Source of the DNA: Selaginella moellendorffii
Lineage: Eukaryota; Streptophyta; Lycopodiopsida; Selaginellales; Selaginellaceae
DNA length: 64,000 nt
Assembly: GCF_000143415.4 (NCBI RefSeq)
Contig: NW_003314296.1
Span: 1,432,239 to 1,496,238 of the forward strand
Reading direction: 5' to 3'
In this document: positions 23,955-34,889 of the stretch, piece after piece
Layout of the letters: every line of letters starts with the position of its first letter
How positions within the stretch are numbered: the first letter of the stretch is position 1
The notes under the pieces: model-generated
What the model was told of the DNA's origin: nothing
The model's input: the letters and a program-made list of their open reading frames with translations, nothing else
The model's database searches: none
Translations under genes and position numbers: made by a program

Positions 23955-25154
23955 ATGGCGGCATTGGCACGGCGCTGCGGCATCTTCCAGCAGCTCGCGG
24001 CGCGATCTTCTCCTCCTATCGGTTCGTGATCCTAGTCGTGGCAGATTCACCAGGTCTTAGAATATTTTCAAGCTGAGGATCAGTGCGATGTCGCTCGCGA
24101 TCGATCTTTGTGCCTTGCGCTGTATATGCTTGATTGCATTTCGGGTCTTCGTGTGAGAGGAGAGGTTTTCTCGCTGAGAATCAAAGTTTTGTCTTTGTGG
24201 CATTTTTTATTCGTTCCTTGCGCTACATGCGTGATCGCTTTGTGGTCATTTGTTTGTTCTTGTTACTTCGCTGTTTTGGTGATCAGTTTGTGAATTTATA
24301 GTCGTGGAAAGTTTCTATGGGAAAACTCGTCGTTCGTTCTCTTACTCGTTCTTTCAATCTCGCTGAGCGTGTTTTTCTTTCTTCCAGATTTTGATCCACA
24401 GGCTAGAGCGCTACCACTTCTCTTCAAGAGATGGGCCACGAAGAAGGCCGGAGGGTCTACGGACAATGGCAAGGATTCCAAGCCAAAGTACCTGGGTTTG
24501 AAGAAGTCTGGTGGAGAGGTATGCCGTTCTTCACGCTTCTCTAGATGAATTCTTTCAGGTTTAGCGAGCTTTCGTTGACACGGGTTTTTTTTCTTGGACG
24601 ATCAGAAAGTTATTCCTGGGAACATCATCGTTCGTCAGCGAGGCACGCGATTCCATCCCGGTGACTTCGTTGGCATGGGCCGTGACAGAACCATCTACGC
24701 GCTCATCGAAGGCACGGTCAGATTCGAGATGAACAAGAAGACCCAGCGAAAGTGGATTCACGTAGACCCGGCCAATCCACCACCTCTTCATCCGCTCTTC
24801 CTCAAGCCGGAGGAGATCGTGAAGCCCAAGCCGAGGAAAGTGAGAGTCCAGTCCAAGCAGCAGAAGATGAAGTGGTGGAAGCAGGAGCACACTGGTCCCG
24901 GGCCGACCGAGAAACGAACGCTCCCAGCGCTGTGCCTGCTGGATCCATCAGCAACACCAGCGGATCCGGGTGACGCTCCTCGGAAGCCAGCGACTAGAAT
25001 GGCTCGTAGAGCGGCTCTTGCGAAGAAGAGGATCCGCTCCAGAGAATTCAACGCCAAGAAAATGGAGAGGGGTACTCTCAAGGTCTCTAAACCGGAGGAG
25101 AGGATCGTTAAGGCAGGAGGGAAGAACACTAAGACAGAGAAACTCCCGGCTTAG
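23955..25154 (+). CDS. Mitochondrial 50S ribosomal protein bL27m
   Basis: Three exons (23955-24021, 24388-24518, 24606-25154) give 248 residues. The first 23 residues ([18 protein letters not shown]) are basic, Arg/Ala-rich and lack acids, a plausible mitochondrial presequence. The core is unmistakable bL27: [66 protein letters not shown]. bL27 sits near the peptidyl-transferase centre of the large subunit. The [10 protein letters not shown] start of the core follows the plant mitochondrial rather than the plastid form. After the core there is a basic extension of about 140 residues ([17 protein letters not shown] to the C-terminus), making the protein clearly longer than the usual 90-160 residues. 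Intron 1 (24022-24387) is long for this locus. The divergent importin gene shares its promoter. Confidence 0.93.
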
Positions 25155-25196
25155 CAGCAGCTCCTGGGATCGATGTGAACTATCTTCTTAGCTAGG

Positions 25197-27503
25197 CTGG
25201 CGTCGTCTCTGGAGGGATTGGATCAGCTCGACTCCACAGCTTTTGCTTCGCTTCTTTCCAAATGCGGGGCTACCGGGGACCTGGCACAGGCAAAGCGTCT
25301 CCATGCTCGGCTCGCGAGATGGGAGCTCGACACCTTTGTGGGAAACCACGTCGTCAAGATGTACGCAAGCTGTGGCAGCGTGGAAGATGCAAAGGCAGCG
25401 TTTGAGAGGATCCGGCCGCGCAATGTTTTCTCCTGGAACATCATGCTCTCGGCCTATGCCCAGAAGGGACACCTTCGCGAGGCAAGGGAGCTGTTTGACA
25501 AGATGGAAAAGAGGGACGTCGTTTCGTGGACGACTTTGCTCAGTGGCTATGCTCAGATGGGGTATGTGGACGAGGCCAGGGGATTGTTCGACAGGATGAA
25601 GCAGCACAGTGGAGTGTCGTGGAGCTCCATGGTTTCGGCTTATGCCCAGAACGGGTATCCCAGTGAAGCGCTGGAGATCTTCTGGGCGATGAGCCTGGAG
25701 GGTGTGAAGCCGAGGACGAGCACTTGGGTGTCCGTGATTGATTCGTGTGGCAGTGCTTTGGCTGTTAAGGACGGTGAAGTGCTTCGCCAAGCAGTGAAAG
25801 ACGCGGGGCTTGAAGGAGATGTCGTGGTCGGGACTGCTCTCGTCGATATGCTTGGGAAGTTTGGCAAGCCCGAGGAAGCCTGGCGGGTCTTCGCTGGGAT
25901 TTCGGAGAAGAACACCATATCCTGGAATGCTATCATGTCGGCGTTCGCGCGGAATGATCGTTTCCAGGAGGCACTCCGGGTGTTCCAGACGATGTGCTTG
26001 GAAGGTGCCGAGCAGGACAATGTGACTTTTCTCAACGTCTTCAGCGTTTGCTCCAAAGCTCCCACACTGGCTTTCGAAGGTGAGTGCTGGTACCAGAGGC
26101 TTTTGGAAGCTGGTTTTGCATTCGACTGCTCTTTGGAAACTGCTGTGGTTAACATGTGTGTCAACTCCCGTAGGCTCGAGCAGGCATTTCGTGTTTTCGA
26201 CGGGATGATTCGAAGGAGTACCGTGACATGGACGATTGTGCTAAGAGCTTGCGGCCAAAGTGGTGATGCGAGAAAGGCTCTCAAGATGCTGGCGCTCATG
26301 GACCAAGACGGAATTCCTCCGGACAAAATCGTTATCCTCAGCGTTTTGGAGTCTTGCAGCTCGAGCCTGAGCTTCGGCAGCGTGCAACGAGTCATCGAAC
26401 TTCACAGAGATGTTGTCGAAGGTACCAGTTTTCATTCAGACTCTAAAGTTGGAACCGCGCTTATCATGCTCTATAGCAGGTGTGGGAGCTTGGAGCACGC
26501 AAAAGCGTCGTTCGATGGCATTGTTCGCGGCAATGTTGCTTCCTGGACTGCAATGATCGTGGCATACATCCAGAGTGGTGAGTGCCACAGCGCCTTGCAG
26601 CTCTTCAGCACAATGGACTTGGAAGGTATTCATCCGGACACCGTAACTTTTGGCTACGTTCTCAGCGTGTGTGCCAATGCAGGAGCTCGTCAACACGGGA
26701 AAGCAATACACTCGGCTATTTTCGAGGCTGGGATCGACACAAGCGGCGCACTGGGAATCGCCCTGGTAAAGATGTACGAGAGATGCGGCAGCGTGACTGA
26801 ATCCACAAAGCTCTTCAAGGAGATGCCCGAGCGTTCTCCACACCGGCTGATAGCAGGCTTGCATTGCCAGCAGATGGACGAGAAAGAGGTGGAGGAGATG
26901 TTCCAGGCCATGGACTTGGAAGGCCGGAGTTTGGACAGGGAAGCCGCCATCGCCACCATCAGCGCGTGCTGGCAGAGCTCCATCGCCAGGACGATCCACG
27001 CTCGAGTTTTAGAGTCCGAGTGGAGCCTCGACTCGAACTTAGCGGCGGCGCTCATCAACATGCACGGGAAGTGTGGCAATCTCCGCGAGGCCAGGAGAGT
27101 TTTCGACGAGCTTGGCAGTGGCCGGGACAGTGTGTTGTGGACGAGCATCATGGCTGCGTACTCCCGCGACAGTGGTGCCAAGAGCTGTCAAGAGATCTTC
27201 GAGCTGTTTGGGATGATGAGCTTGGAGGGCGTGGCTCCCAGCGGCGTGAGCTTCATCATCGTGCTCACGACGTGCAGCCATACCGGGATGCTGGGAAGAG
27301 CAGTGGAGTGCGTGAGGTGGATGATCCAGGATTTTGGAATGGAGGCTGGGGGTTACCATTTGGCGTGCGTGGTTGATCTGCTGGGACGCGCTGGTCGAGG
27401 TGATGATGCGGCGGAGGTTGTAAACAGGATGCTTGTAGAGAATAGAGCGGCATTGTCTTTGATGTATTTTGACACACTGGTAGACGAAAAAAGCTTGCAT
27501 TGA
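25197..27503 (+). CDS. PLS-class PPR protein without an obvious ATG, truncated C-terminus
   Basis: One open frame of about 768 residues begins after a TGA at 25176 and shows PPR repeats throughout, such as NHVVKMYASCGSVEDAKAAFERI, SWNIMLSAYAQKGHLREARELFDKM and SWTAMIVAYIQSGECHSALQLF. No ATG lies in frame before residue KMYASC (25358). Homologous proteins often begin MASSLEG-like; here the codon before ASSLEG is CTG (25197), so CTG initiation, a 5' exon not seen, or decay are all possible. It starts only about 43 bases after the bL27m stop. The C-terminus reaches YHLACVVDLLGRAGRGDDAAEVVNRM and then loses similarity to the usual E motif, ending 24 residues later beside AT-rich repeat, so E and DYW domains are missing. 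RNA target unknown. Confidence 0.75.
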   Translation: MASSLEGLDQLDSTAFASLLSKCGATGDLAQAKRLHARLARWELDTFVGNHVVKMYASCGSVEDAKAAFERIRPRNVFSWNIMLSAYAQKGHLREARELFDKMEKRDVVSWTTLLSGYAQMGYVDEARGLFDRMKQHSGVSWSSMVSAYAQNGYPSEALEIFWAMSLEGVKPRTSTWVSVIDSCGSALAVKDGEVLRQAVKDAGLEGDVVVGTALVDMLGKFGKPEEAWRVFAGISEKNTISWNAIMSAFARNDRFQEALRVFQTMCLEGAEQDNVTFLNVFSVCSKAPTLAFEGECWYQRLLEAGFAFDCSLETAVVNMCVNSRRLEQAFRVFDGMIRRSTVTWTIVLRACGQSGDARKALKMLALMDQDGIPPDKIVILSVLESCSSSLSFGSVQRVIELHRDVVEGTSFHSDSKVGTALIMLYSRCGSLEHAKASFDGIVRGNVASWTAMIVAYIQSGECHSALQLFSTMDLEGIHPDTVTFGYVLSVCANAGARQHGKAIHSAIFEAGIDTSGALGIALVKMYERCGSVTESTKLFKEMPERSPHRLIAGLHCQQMDEKEVEEMFQAMDLEGRSLDREAAIATISACWQSSIARTIHARVLESEWSLDSNLAAALINMHGKCGNLREARRVFDELGSGRDSVLWTSIMAAYSRDSGAKSCQEIFELFGMMSLEGVAPSGVSFIIVLTTCSHTGMLGRAVECVRWMIQDFGMEAGGYHLACVVDLLGRAGRGDDAAEVVNRMLVENRAALSLMYFDTLVDEKSLH

Positions 27504-28025
27504 TCAGTATTAAAAAAATGCCTATTTTGGGATTGTCTTTGATAGTATTTTAAGAATCAGAAAATTAGTACTGTTGTTTGTTTATGACAGAGATATGCTC
27601 AAAATGAATCACAATGAAATACTCATTTTGGGCATTTGCAAAATCTTTGGAATTCTGCAACCATATGATGATTTAACAATGTTACATTTAGAAGTGATGT
27701 TATTATTAAGTCTCTTAACAAAATTATGTTTATTTGATGAATTTTTCATTAAAAAAATTTAATTATTTCATAGCAATCTGTGAGTGCTTGGAACTTTATT
27801 TACAAGAATGGATGGACCGAATTTAGTCCCTATATTATAATATTATAATTAACATATTAGCTAAGTGTGTGTGTGTATATATATATATATACACACACAT
27901 ATATTTATAAACCTTACATCATGCTCCTATTCAGTAGATGAAAAATGTGATGATGATAAATCATGTAGCATTTGGAGCTTTTACTAAACAATTGTAAATT
28001 ACTACAAGAATTTAAAGTTCCTATG
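27504..28025. repeat. AT-rich repeat with TG/TA/CA microsatellite
   Basis: A compound microsatellite (TG)n(TA)n(CA)n at 27867-27900 is self-complementary and could form a hairpin. The stretch 27590-27700 shares 'ctcattttgggcatttgca' and neighbouring phrases with 32670-32720 in the same orientation, so it is a dispersed repeat. No coding sequence is apparent. Confidence 0.6.
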
Positions 28026-28677
28026 TATGAGACACAAATTCCTAAACCCCAAAGTAGAGCCAAAAAAATGCCATGTGGTAGTGGCATAAGCAAAAGTCAA
28101 ACAAGCATAACATGTTTGGACTAAAAGTTTCAATTTGAACAGTTAAGAGTGGGAGTGGAACTCCCAACGAAGTGCTCGAAGAACGAGCATGAAATAAGTA
28201 ATAAATGAGTCTTTAGAAAAGAGACACAAGAGGACCAATATATGACACGTGGAAGTGTCAAGATGGAGTCCAAGAAAGAGTCCAAGATAGAGTCTAAAAT
28301 AGAGTCCAAAAATAGACCCAAGACCCAAGTCTGAGATAAAGTCAGATAAGGACTCAAGATAGAATCCGAAATAGACCCAAGATGGAGTCCAAGGTCAAGT
28401 TTAAGATGGACATGAGATAGAATCCGAGGCTAAGACCAAGACCGAGATTGAAACTAAGGGCAAGACCGAGACTAAGACTGAGACCGAATTTGAGACTGAG
28501 TCCGAGTCCGAGTCCAAATCTGAATCCAGAGTCTGAGAGTGAAAGCCCAAAGCATTCATATAGAGTTTGGTGAGCTCCAAAAGTATAGTAAAGGGAGGAC
28601 TCCAGTAGAGTCAATTTGACCAGGAAAGGTTAATATGACTAAGAAAGACTATACCCACATATTGGGTGATGATATAT

Positions 28678-29214
28678 TGTAAGCGACTAAATTTTCCATT
28701 TTACTTTAGTCACTTAACCTCACCTCCGACCACTTGGAAGAGTCTCACTCACAACCTCCGTGAGTCCTATTTTGGACTTGGGCTTACTAGCCCCGAGAAT
28801 GGCATCCCCGCCACTCAACTTCGTGCACTTGGTCCAAGTGCTTCATGTGTCCGATCCCATGACCGACACCCCAAGGTACCACCAACATATCAGTCTGTTA
28901 CGCTAAGACTATGCCCATTCACCTTGGTCACAACGATGGTCTGACACCACCTGCATCCCAGTCCCGTCACTCAAAGACTGGGCCATCCATCCATGAGTGA
29001 TCATCCCAGATCCACTCCTTAGCATCCTTAGGATGCCCACCGATATGAGGATTAGCCTTCCCCAATATCTCCGTTTCAGTCCCCACTAAGTCCCTTTTCG
29101 TCCATGGCCGTGTTCGCCAACACTGCCACTAGATCGAGGCCCACAAGCCCAACCACTAAGTCCCACGGTCCTCTGGGACTTCCTCACCACACGATTGTGT
29201 CCTTGGTCACTACC
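28678..29214 (-). mobile_element. Opposite-strand LTR of the same family, cut by the gap
   Basis: Starting TGTAAGCGACTAAATTTTCC, this is the reverse complement of the LTR 3' end (compare 60450-61000). Its near neighbourhood (CACTTGGTCCAAGTGC, GACACCCCAAGGTACCACC) follows the 59-61 kb copy closely, so it looks younger than the LTR it interrupts. Its other end lies in the N run. It is either a nested inverted insertion or a misjoin at the gap. Confidence 0.7.
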
Positions 29215-29314
29215 NNNNNNNNNNNNNNNNNNNNNNNNNNNNNNNNNNNNNNNNNNNNNNNNNNNNNNNNNNNNNNNNNNNNNNNNNNNNNNNNNNNNNN
29301 NNNNNNNNNNNNNN
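29215..29314. other. Assembly gap (100 N)
   Basis: Exactly 100 N, the conventional size for a gap of unknown length. It falls inside nested, oppositely oriented copies of one LTR family, the kind of sequence that breaks assemblies. Confidence 0.99.
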
Positions 29315-29995
29315 ATCACTCGCTCTAACCCATGGCTAGAGCATTTAAAAATGGAAGGTGGGGAAAGTACCTATGAGGCTCATATAAGGCTACGGTTTGT
29401 AAAATGTTGTCTCAAAGTCCTAGACTATGGAAAAGAATAAGAGCAATCCTTTGGTGTAGTGACCAAGGATACAATCACATGGTGAGGAAGTCCTAGAGGA
29501 TAGTAAGACTTAGAGGTCAAGCCCTTGTGCATTGACCCAATAGTAGTGTTGGCGAGCATGGCCATGGATGAAGAGGGATTTAATGGGGACGGAAGAAAGG
29601 ATATTGAGGAAGGGTGTTTCCCATGTCTTTGGGCATTCTAAGGGTGCTAAGATGTGGTCAAGAGATGACCACTCATGGATGGATGACCCGCTCTTTGAGA
29701 GACAGGATTGTGATGTAAATGATCTTGGACTACTAATGTGATAAGGGTGAATGAGCATAGTCTTAACATATTGGGCTGATATGTTAGTGGTACCTTTGGG
29801 TGTCAATTATAGGATCGAACACATGGAACACATGAACAAGTGCAAAGGCTAAGAGGTATAAATGTTAGTTATAGAGCTAGCATGTCCCCAAATCTTAAAT
29901 AAAACTTATGGAAGTTGTGAAGGAGACTCTTTCAAATGGTCAAAGGTGTAGTTAAGTGACTAAAGTAGAATGGAAAAATAGTCATTTACACTATG

Positions 29996-32900
29996 GAATT
30001 TCTAATATAGTTGCTATCAATTAACAATTATAGCAACTATTGATAAAAAAAAACCTAAAGCCATAGTATAAGCATTAGTTGACTATTGAATTTATTGCAA
30101 TTTTGTGCATAACTACCTCAACAAAAATACATCCATATTTAAATTTACCCACCAACAATTCTCCAAAACCATTGTTAAATCAGACTCATGACTATAAGTA
30201 GAACTTGCCTTTGCATCTTCCCTTTGATCAACATTCAATAATTATATTAATTTAAATTCATGATCTTCATCCTTGTCTAACATTGCATATGGGAGGTTGG
30301 TGTAACATACGTGGTTTTCCCCTTTTATCCTATAGTGATTTACCATAAGATAACCGTGAAATGGAATTTAAATTGTCTATATGTTATGTGTCATATGCTA
30401 CATGCCATATGCCACATGTTGAAGGAACCCAAGTTTCAAGGCCTTGAGCCATTATGTAAGCAACCAAAGAGAATTACTTAAGAAAGGATTCATGACATTT
30501 AAATATAGAAGAAAAGGGCCCATGAATAAAAATGCACCCTCTTTTCCAATCAGTTAAAGGTTTTAGGATACTTGGGGTTGACCATCCTTGGGTTTGAATA
30601 ATATTGGGCTAGGTGACCTCATAAGAAGTCCAAACTCAAGAGTTTATATTTAGTATCAAAGCCAATCTTTAGTTTAATTCTATTGATTAGTTAGGGGAAT
30701 CACACTATATATTAATTGATATTTGGCAGGTTCAATTTGCTCTAATTAGGCTCGACCCGAGGGGTAGGGTGTTAAAAGAGTGAGGCTCAAGAGAGAGTTG
30801 CAGTTCTTAACTTCCATTCACACTGACATGAATTCGTAAGGAAGTGTAGTGGATTGTAAGTCATATTTAGTACCAAGAGTTAATCTTTGGAACTAACTTG
30901 AGACTTATTAAATATGGAATTACACTAGAATGTAAATTTGGCCATAGGACTAATACCATTATGTTCAAAATAATCTCTACATTCTGATGATATGCCAAAT
31001 TAGCAAATCTAGACACTTTTTATAAATAGCAATTGGGACTGAACGAAACTAACATAAGCTGTATGATAGCGAAAGCATTTAACAAACATAGTAAGGTATC
31101 ATTTGGCGAATATTGAAGGACTAAACTCAATATCGTAGAGGTTCCCAATAGTAGCAAGTGTAAGTCAATGAATGAGTTTTTTTAACCAAGTCAAATATGA
31201 TTAATAACACTTTAGAATTCTATTCTTATACTCATTTAATCAAGTGCATATGTGAAGACTAATTTCTTAACTAGTTTAGGCAGAAACTGAAAAAAGGACT
31301 AACAATACCAACCTTCTACCGTTGTGGTAGTAAGGAAAGAATATCCAAAAGAATTAATTAACTAGTAACTTTCGATACTTATAGTCACATTCATGATAAT
31401 TAAACTCATTCTATTTATCCTCTATATCCTTTTTCTCTCCTCTTCAAAAGAGAAAAAAATTTGAAGCACTAGTTTTATTGTGACTTATTATACTCATCTT
31501 TACTCTATTATTTATGTTCAGCCTCATTCCACTATCACATCCATTGAGGTTAGATTTATCATATTCATCCTCACTCCACAATTCATATTGTTATTCCTTA
31601 CTCAACTATCATATTCAATTGTCCTCATTTTATTGTTAAAGCCTCCTCTCTACCCCATCCTCCAAAGGAAAAAAAGTTTGAAGTTTTAGGACGAAAACAG
31701 AAAAAAAAATAATAATTGAGGAAGAATAATTGTGGAAGAAGAAAAAGTAGATAAAGAATTATTAGAAAAAGAATTTTTAACAGTTATCAATGCAAAAAAA
31801 GGAAAATAAAAATAAAGACATATGCTCAAAGCTTGGAAAACATGGGATTTCTTGTTATAAAATATATTAACCACCACAATACAAACAAGAAATTCACACT
31901 ACTCAACTTCTTCAACACACAACTTAACACTTAAGACAAAAAAACAATATATAAACTCATCAACAAATGGTAAAGTAAAAGCTATTGCTGACATCCACAA
32001 TTTGGGATATCCACTCAACCCAAAACTCTAGCAAAAGTGATTGAACTTTTGGAATAAGGGAACATTTAATATCAAAATTGATCAATGACTCTGTCAATAA
32101 AATAAAAGTAAAAGTTTCAATTTCATACATATGCTCAACATTTATATTAATATAAGGAGGATAGAAAACACTCAACTCTAACATTATATTGAGAAGGAGA
32201 CTCATAAGAGTCATAAATGATCAATGTGCAAAGAAAATAAAACATTGCAGATGACAAAGAAACATTAAGAATATGAAAAGGTGAAAGATAAAAAAACATG
32301 GGAAACATTCTTCAAAAATTAGACTCTATCATTTATAATTCTTTAATCGATATTATAAACATACTCCATATCAACAAAGATAGCAAAACATTAAAAATAG
32401 AAAAAACCATGTAATCATATCTTATAAAATCTAAAAGATAACAATACATTAAAGATGAGCACAACATCAATATAGAATTGCAAAAGGTTGTGGACAGAAT
32501 TTAGAAGGTAAGCTTATTGTTTATGAGTGTATTATTTCTAAATATTAAAGTTCTAGGTAAATATGTTTCCTAGAAGAATTTTATGGTGAATCAACAATGC
32601 TACATTGCAACACCAAAATGAACAATTTAGCATTACATTAAGGGCATGTTTATCACATAAAATTAATGGTATACTCAATGCAATGATGCAACAAAATGCC
32701 CATTTTGGGCATTTGCAGAGATTGGTAAGATTTCTATGACAACTCAACAATTGTACATGACAAGAACACCAACAATGAAGAGATTTAGCATTCCAAAAAG
32801 GACATGTTTCTTGTATTGCATTCATCCTCCTCAGAAAATTCATGCATTAGATTCTTACCCATTCTGAATTAATCCCTGACTGGGCCGCACCTATTTCTTC

Positions 32901-33231
32901 CTGCTGCTCTTGCCAGCAGCCTTGGCCTCTGCGTTGGTATCCTACTTGTCCACCTTCACAAATGCTTTGGTTGAGTGAGTGCCAAAACTCCACTGCTCCA
33001 TCGTCCCAAGGCTTCACTTCATAGATGAGACTCTGGCAAGGGGAGTGCTTCTTCTTCTTCATCTCCCAATTCCAAGCCCCATCCCTTGCCAAGAAAGCAT
33101 ATTCGTTCTAGCCACGGCATATTCTGTCTGCCTCCTAGAGTCAGAGACTGTTCCGTTTGTTTGTCCAAGAATATGCTTAATTTGAAAATAAATATTCCTG
33201 AATATTTTATCTCCAAGGGTCAAGGTAAGCT
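29996..33231. repeat. AT-rich decayed retroelement block upstream of molybdate transporter
   Basis: The stretch 30290-30900 repeats segments seen at 16650-18060, and 31300-31400 repeats 18290-18420. I see nothing clear at 31480-32560 beyond AT-rich low complexity. The stretch 32580-32840 contains an imperfect internal repeat around 'gggcatttgc'/'gacatgttt' shared with 27590-27700. From about 32850 the GC content rises; a minus-strand reading there gives broken phrases (VKPWDDGAVEFW in one frame, KAFVKVDKQDTNAEAKAAGKSSRKK-like in another), which may be a processed-gene remnant I cannot name. The last about 50 bases are leader of the transporter gene. Confidence 0.45.
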
Positions 33232-34587
33232 ATGGCGATGGCGGCAGTGGCAGCGTCTCTCCGCGCAAATCTCCGCTGCAAGAGGCCATGGCAGGAGGCG
33301 AGCGGCGCGCTGGGCGACCTGGGCACATTCGTCCCGATCGTCGTGGCGCTAACCCTAGTGAGGGGCCTGGATCTCGGTACGTCGCTCATCGCCACCGGCC
33401 TCTACAACGTCGTCACCGGCGCGGTGTTTGGCGTGCCAATGCCCGTCCAGCCGATGAAATCCATCGCCGCGGTGGCCATCACGGAGGGCGATCGGTCGCT
33501 CAGCATTCCCCAGGTCATGGCCGCGGGGCTGTGCGTTTCCGGAATCGCTTTCTTCCTCGGGATCACTGGGCTCATTCGAGTCGTGGCGTGGATCGTGCCC
33601 CTGCCGGTGGTGCGAGGGATCCAGCTCGCGCAGGGGCTCTCCTTCGCGATCACTGCCGTGAAGTATGTGCTCCAGGAACAGGATTTCTCCAGAGGGAAGG
33701 CTACCGGGGACAGGCCTTGGCTGGGACTGGATGGGATCCTGGTCGCTCTCGCTGCTCTGGGATTCATCGTTCTTGCTAATGGATCCGGGCAAGGCGTCGA
33801 GGATTCGCAGCGTGGTGATGATCAAGATCAAGAGGCCGGTGACGAAGAAGAACACGTCGAAAGCTCATCGCCCACCACCTTTGCGATGAGGATTCCAACC
33901 GCGCTGATCGTGTTCTTGGTCGGGATCCTCCTCGCAGCGGTGAGGAACCCGAGCATCTTCGATGCTCTCCGGCTGGGACCAAGCATCCCTCGCATCACAA
34001 GGATCACTGGCGAAGACTGGAAGATTGGTTTTGTGCGAGGAGCGATCCCGCAGCTCCCTCTCACGATCCTCAACTCGGTGGTGGCGGTTTGCAAGCTCTC
34101 CAAGGATCTCTTCCCGGAGATGGAAGATCGCGTGTCGCCGACCAGGGTCTCGGTGAGCGTCGGGATCATGAACTGGATCGGGTGCTGGTTTGGAGCTCTC
34201 CCGGTTTGCCACGGCGCTGGGGGACTGGCCGGGCAGTATCGATTTGGAGCGAGCTCGGGAGCGTCAGTGGCGATGCTTGGAGCTGCCAAGCTTGTGCTTG
34301 GATTGCTGCTAGGGAGCTCTTTGATCAGGCTTCTAGACGCGTTTCCTATCGGGCTTCTGGGGATCTTGCTGCTCTTCTCAGGGGTGGAGCTCGCCATGGC
34401 TTGCCGGGATCAGACGAGCAGGCTGGATTCGTTTGTGATGCTCACCTGTGTGGCCGTGTCGCAGGGATCCAAGAGTCTTGCCATTGGTTGTGTGTGTTCT
34501 ATACTTTTGTTTGTGTTGCTCAAGGTGAGAGATGTGGTGTTTTGGAGGCGTCTCTCTACTAGGAGTGATCTACAGCCACTGCTGTAA
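33232..34587 (+). CDS. MOT1: High-affinity molybdate transporter, MOT1 type
   Basis: This is a single-exon 451-residue multi-spanning membrane protein. It has the two signature motifs of the MOT1 branch of the SulP-related superfamily: GALGDLGTFVPIVVAL near residue 26 and GCWFGALPVCHGAGGLAGQYRFG near residue 321, plus FGVPMPVQPMKSIAAVAI near residue 66. There is no STAS domain, as expected for MOT1 and unlike sulfate transporters. About 9-10 hydrophobic segments are separated by one hydrophilic loop (about residues 185-220, rich in Asp, Glu and His). Family members move molybdate across the mitochondrial, plasma or vacuolar membrane for molybdenum-cofactor synthesis; the membrane used here cannot be read. 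Length equals Arabidopsis MOT1 (about 456). The second ATG is at codon 3. It stands alone between repeats and keeps high GC, so it is a live gene. Confidence 0.93.
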   Translation: MAMAAVAASLRANLRCKRPWQEASGALGDLGTFVPIVVALTLVRGLDLGTSLIATGLYNVVTGAVFGVPMPVQPMKSIAAVAITEGDRSLSIPQVMAAGLCVSGIAFFLGITGLIRVVAWIVPLPVVRGIQLAQGLSFAITAVKYVLQEQDFSRGKATGDRPWLGLDGILVALAALGFIVLANGSGQGVEDSQRGDDQDQEAGDEEEHVESSSPTTFAMRIPTALIVFLVGILLAAVRNPSIFDALRLGPSIPRITRITGEDWKIGFVRGAIPQLPLTILNSVVAVCKLSKDLFPEMEDRVSPTRVSVSVGIMNWIGCWFGALPVCHGAGGLAGQYRFGASSGASVAMLGAAKLVLGLLLGSSLIRLLDAFPIGLLGILLLFSGVELAMACRDQTSRLDSFVMLTCVAVSQGSKSLAIGCVCSILLFVLLKVRDVVFWRRLSTRSDLQPLL

Positions 34588-34880
34588 AGCCTGTCAAAAT
34601 AATTATGATATAATTATATTTCACTTATAAACATTTTTATTTTTTCCTTGTCATCATCCCAATAATAATTGTAAATAACCTGGTTTTCTTATTATATTTA
34701 AACTTTTATATGATATTATGTAATCATTTTATATATTTCTTTTTCTTTCCTTTCTATATTCATTATAAATTTTATTAATATTTACTAAATTTCTTACTTC
34801 AGTTATATATTAATTTTTATCACTTTGTTTTCAACCTTATAAAAATAATATAAGCTCTTTAGTTTATAGTTCTGTTGATA
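34588..34880. other. AT-rich 3' flank of MOT1 gene
   Basis: AT-rich sequence directly after the stop, presumably 3' UTR then repeat; nothing else is recognised. Confidence 0.5.
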
Positions 34881-34889
34881 AGCCCCAAT

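Larger units (their letters stand above)
28026..29990 (+). mobile_element. Solo LTR (TGTGAGAC family), interrupted by inverted copy and gap
   Basis: This LTR begins TATGAGACACAAATTCC and ends GTCATTTACA, aligning with the better copy at 59221-61000. It is flanked by the perfect 5-base duplication CTATG (28021-28025 and 29991-29995), so it integrated as an LTR element and reduced to a solo LTR. Its left half (28026-28677) and right half (29315-29990) are on the plus strand; between them sit an opposite-strand copy and the N gap. A hexamer-like GAGTCC/GAGACC array lies at about 28260-28530. Confidence 0.8.

Noticed and set aside
28260-28530. Regularly spaced repeats that might be a CRISPR-like array
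   Set aside because: Units are contiguous hexamers and 12-mers without unique spacers, lie inside an LTR, and the genome is eukaryotic.
31480-32214. AT-rich ORFs with hydrophobic composition
   Set aside because: Low-complexity Ile/Leu/Phe readings of AT-rich DNA; no motif, no start context, no codon bias.
32847-33092. Minus-strand VKPWDD phrase as an elongation factor 1-beta gene
   Set aside because: Only six residues match, the frame changes within 100 bases, and no other EF1B motif is present.
33355-34397. Minus-strand and alternative-frame ORFs over the molybdate transporter
   Set aside because: The plus-strand frame has clear MOT1 motifs from end to end; the others are shadows of high-GC coding sequence.
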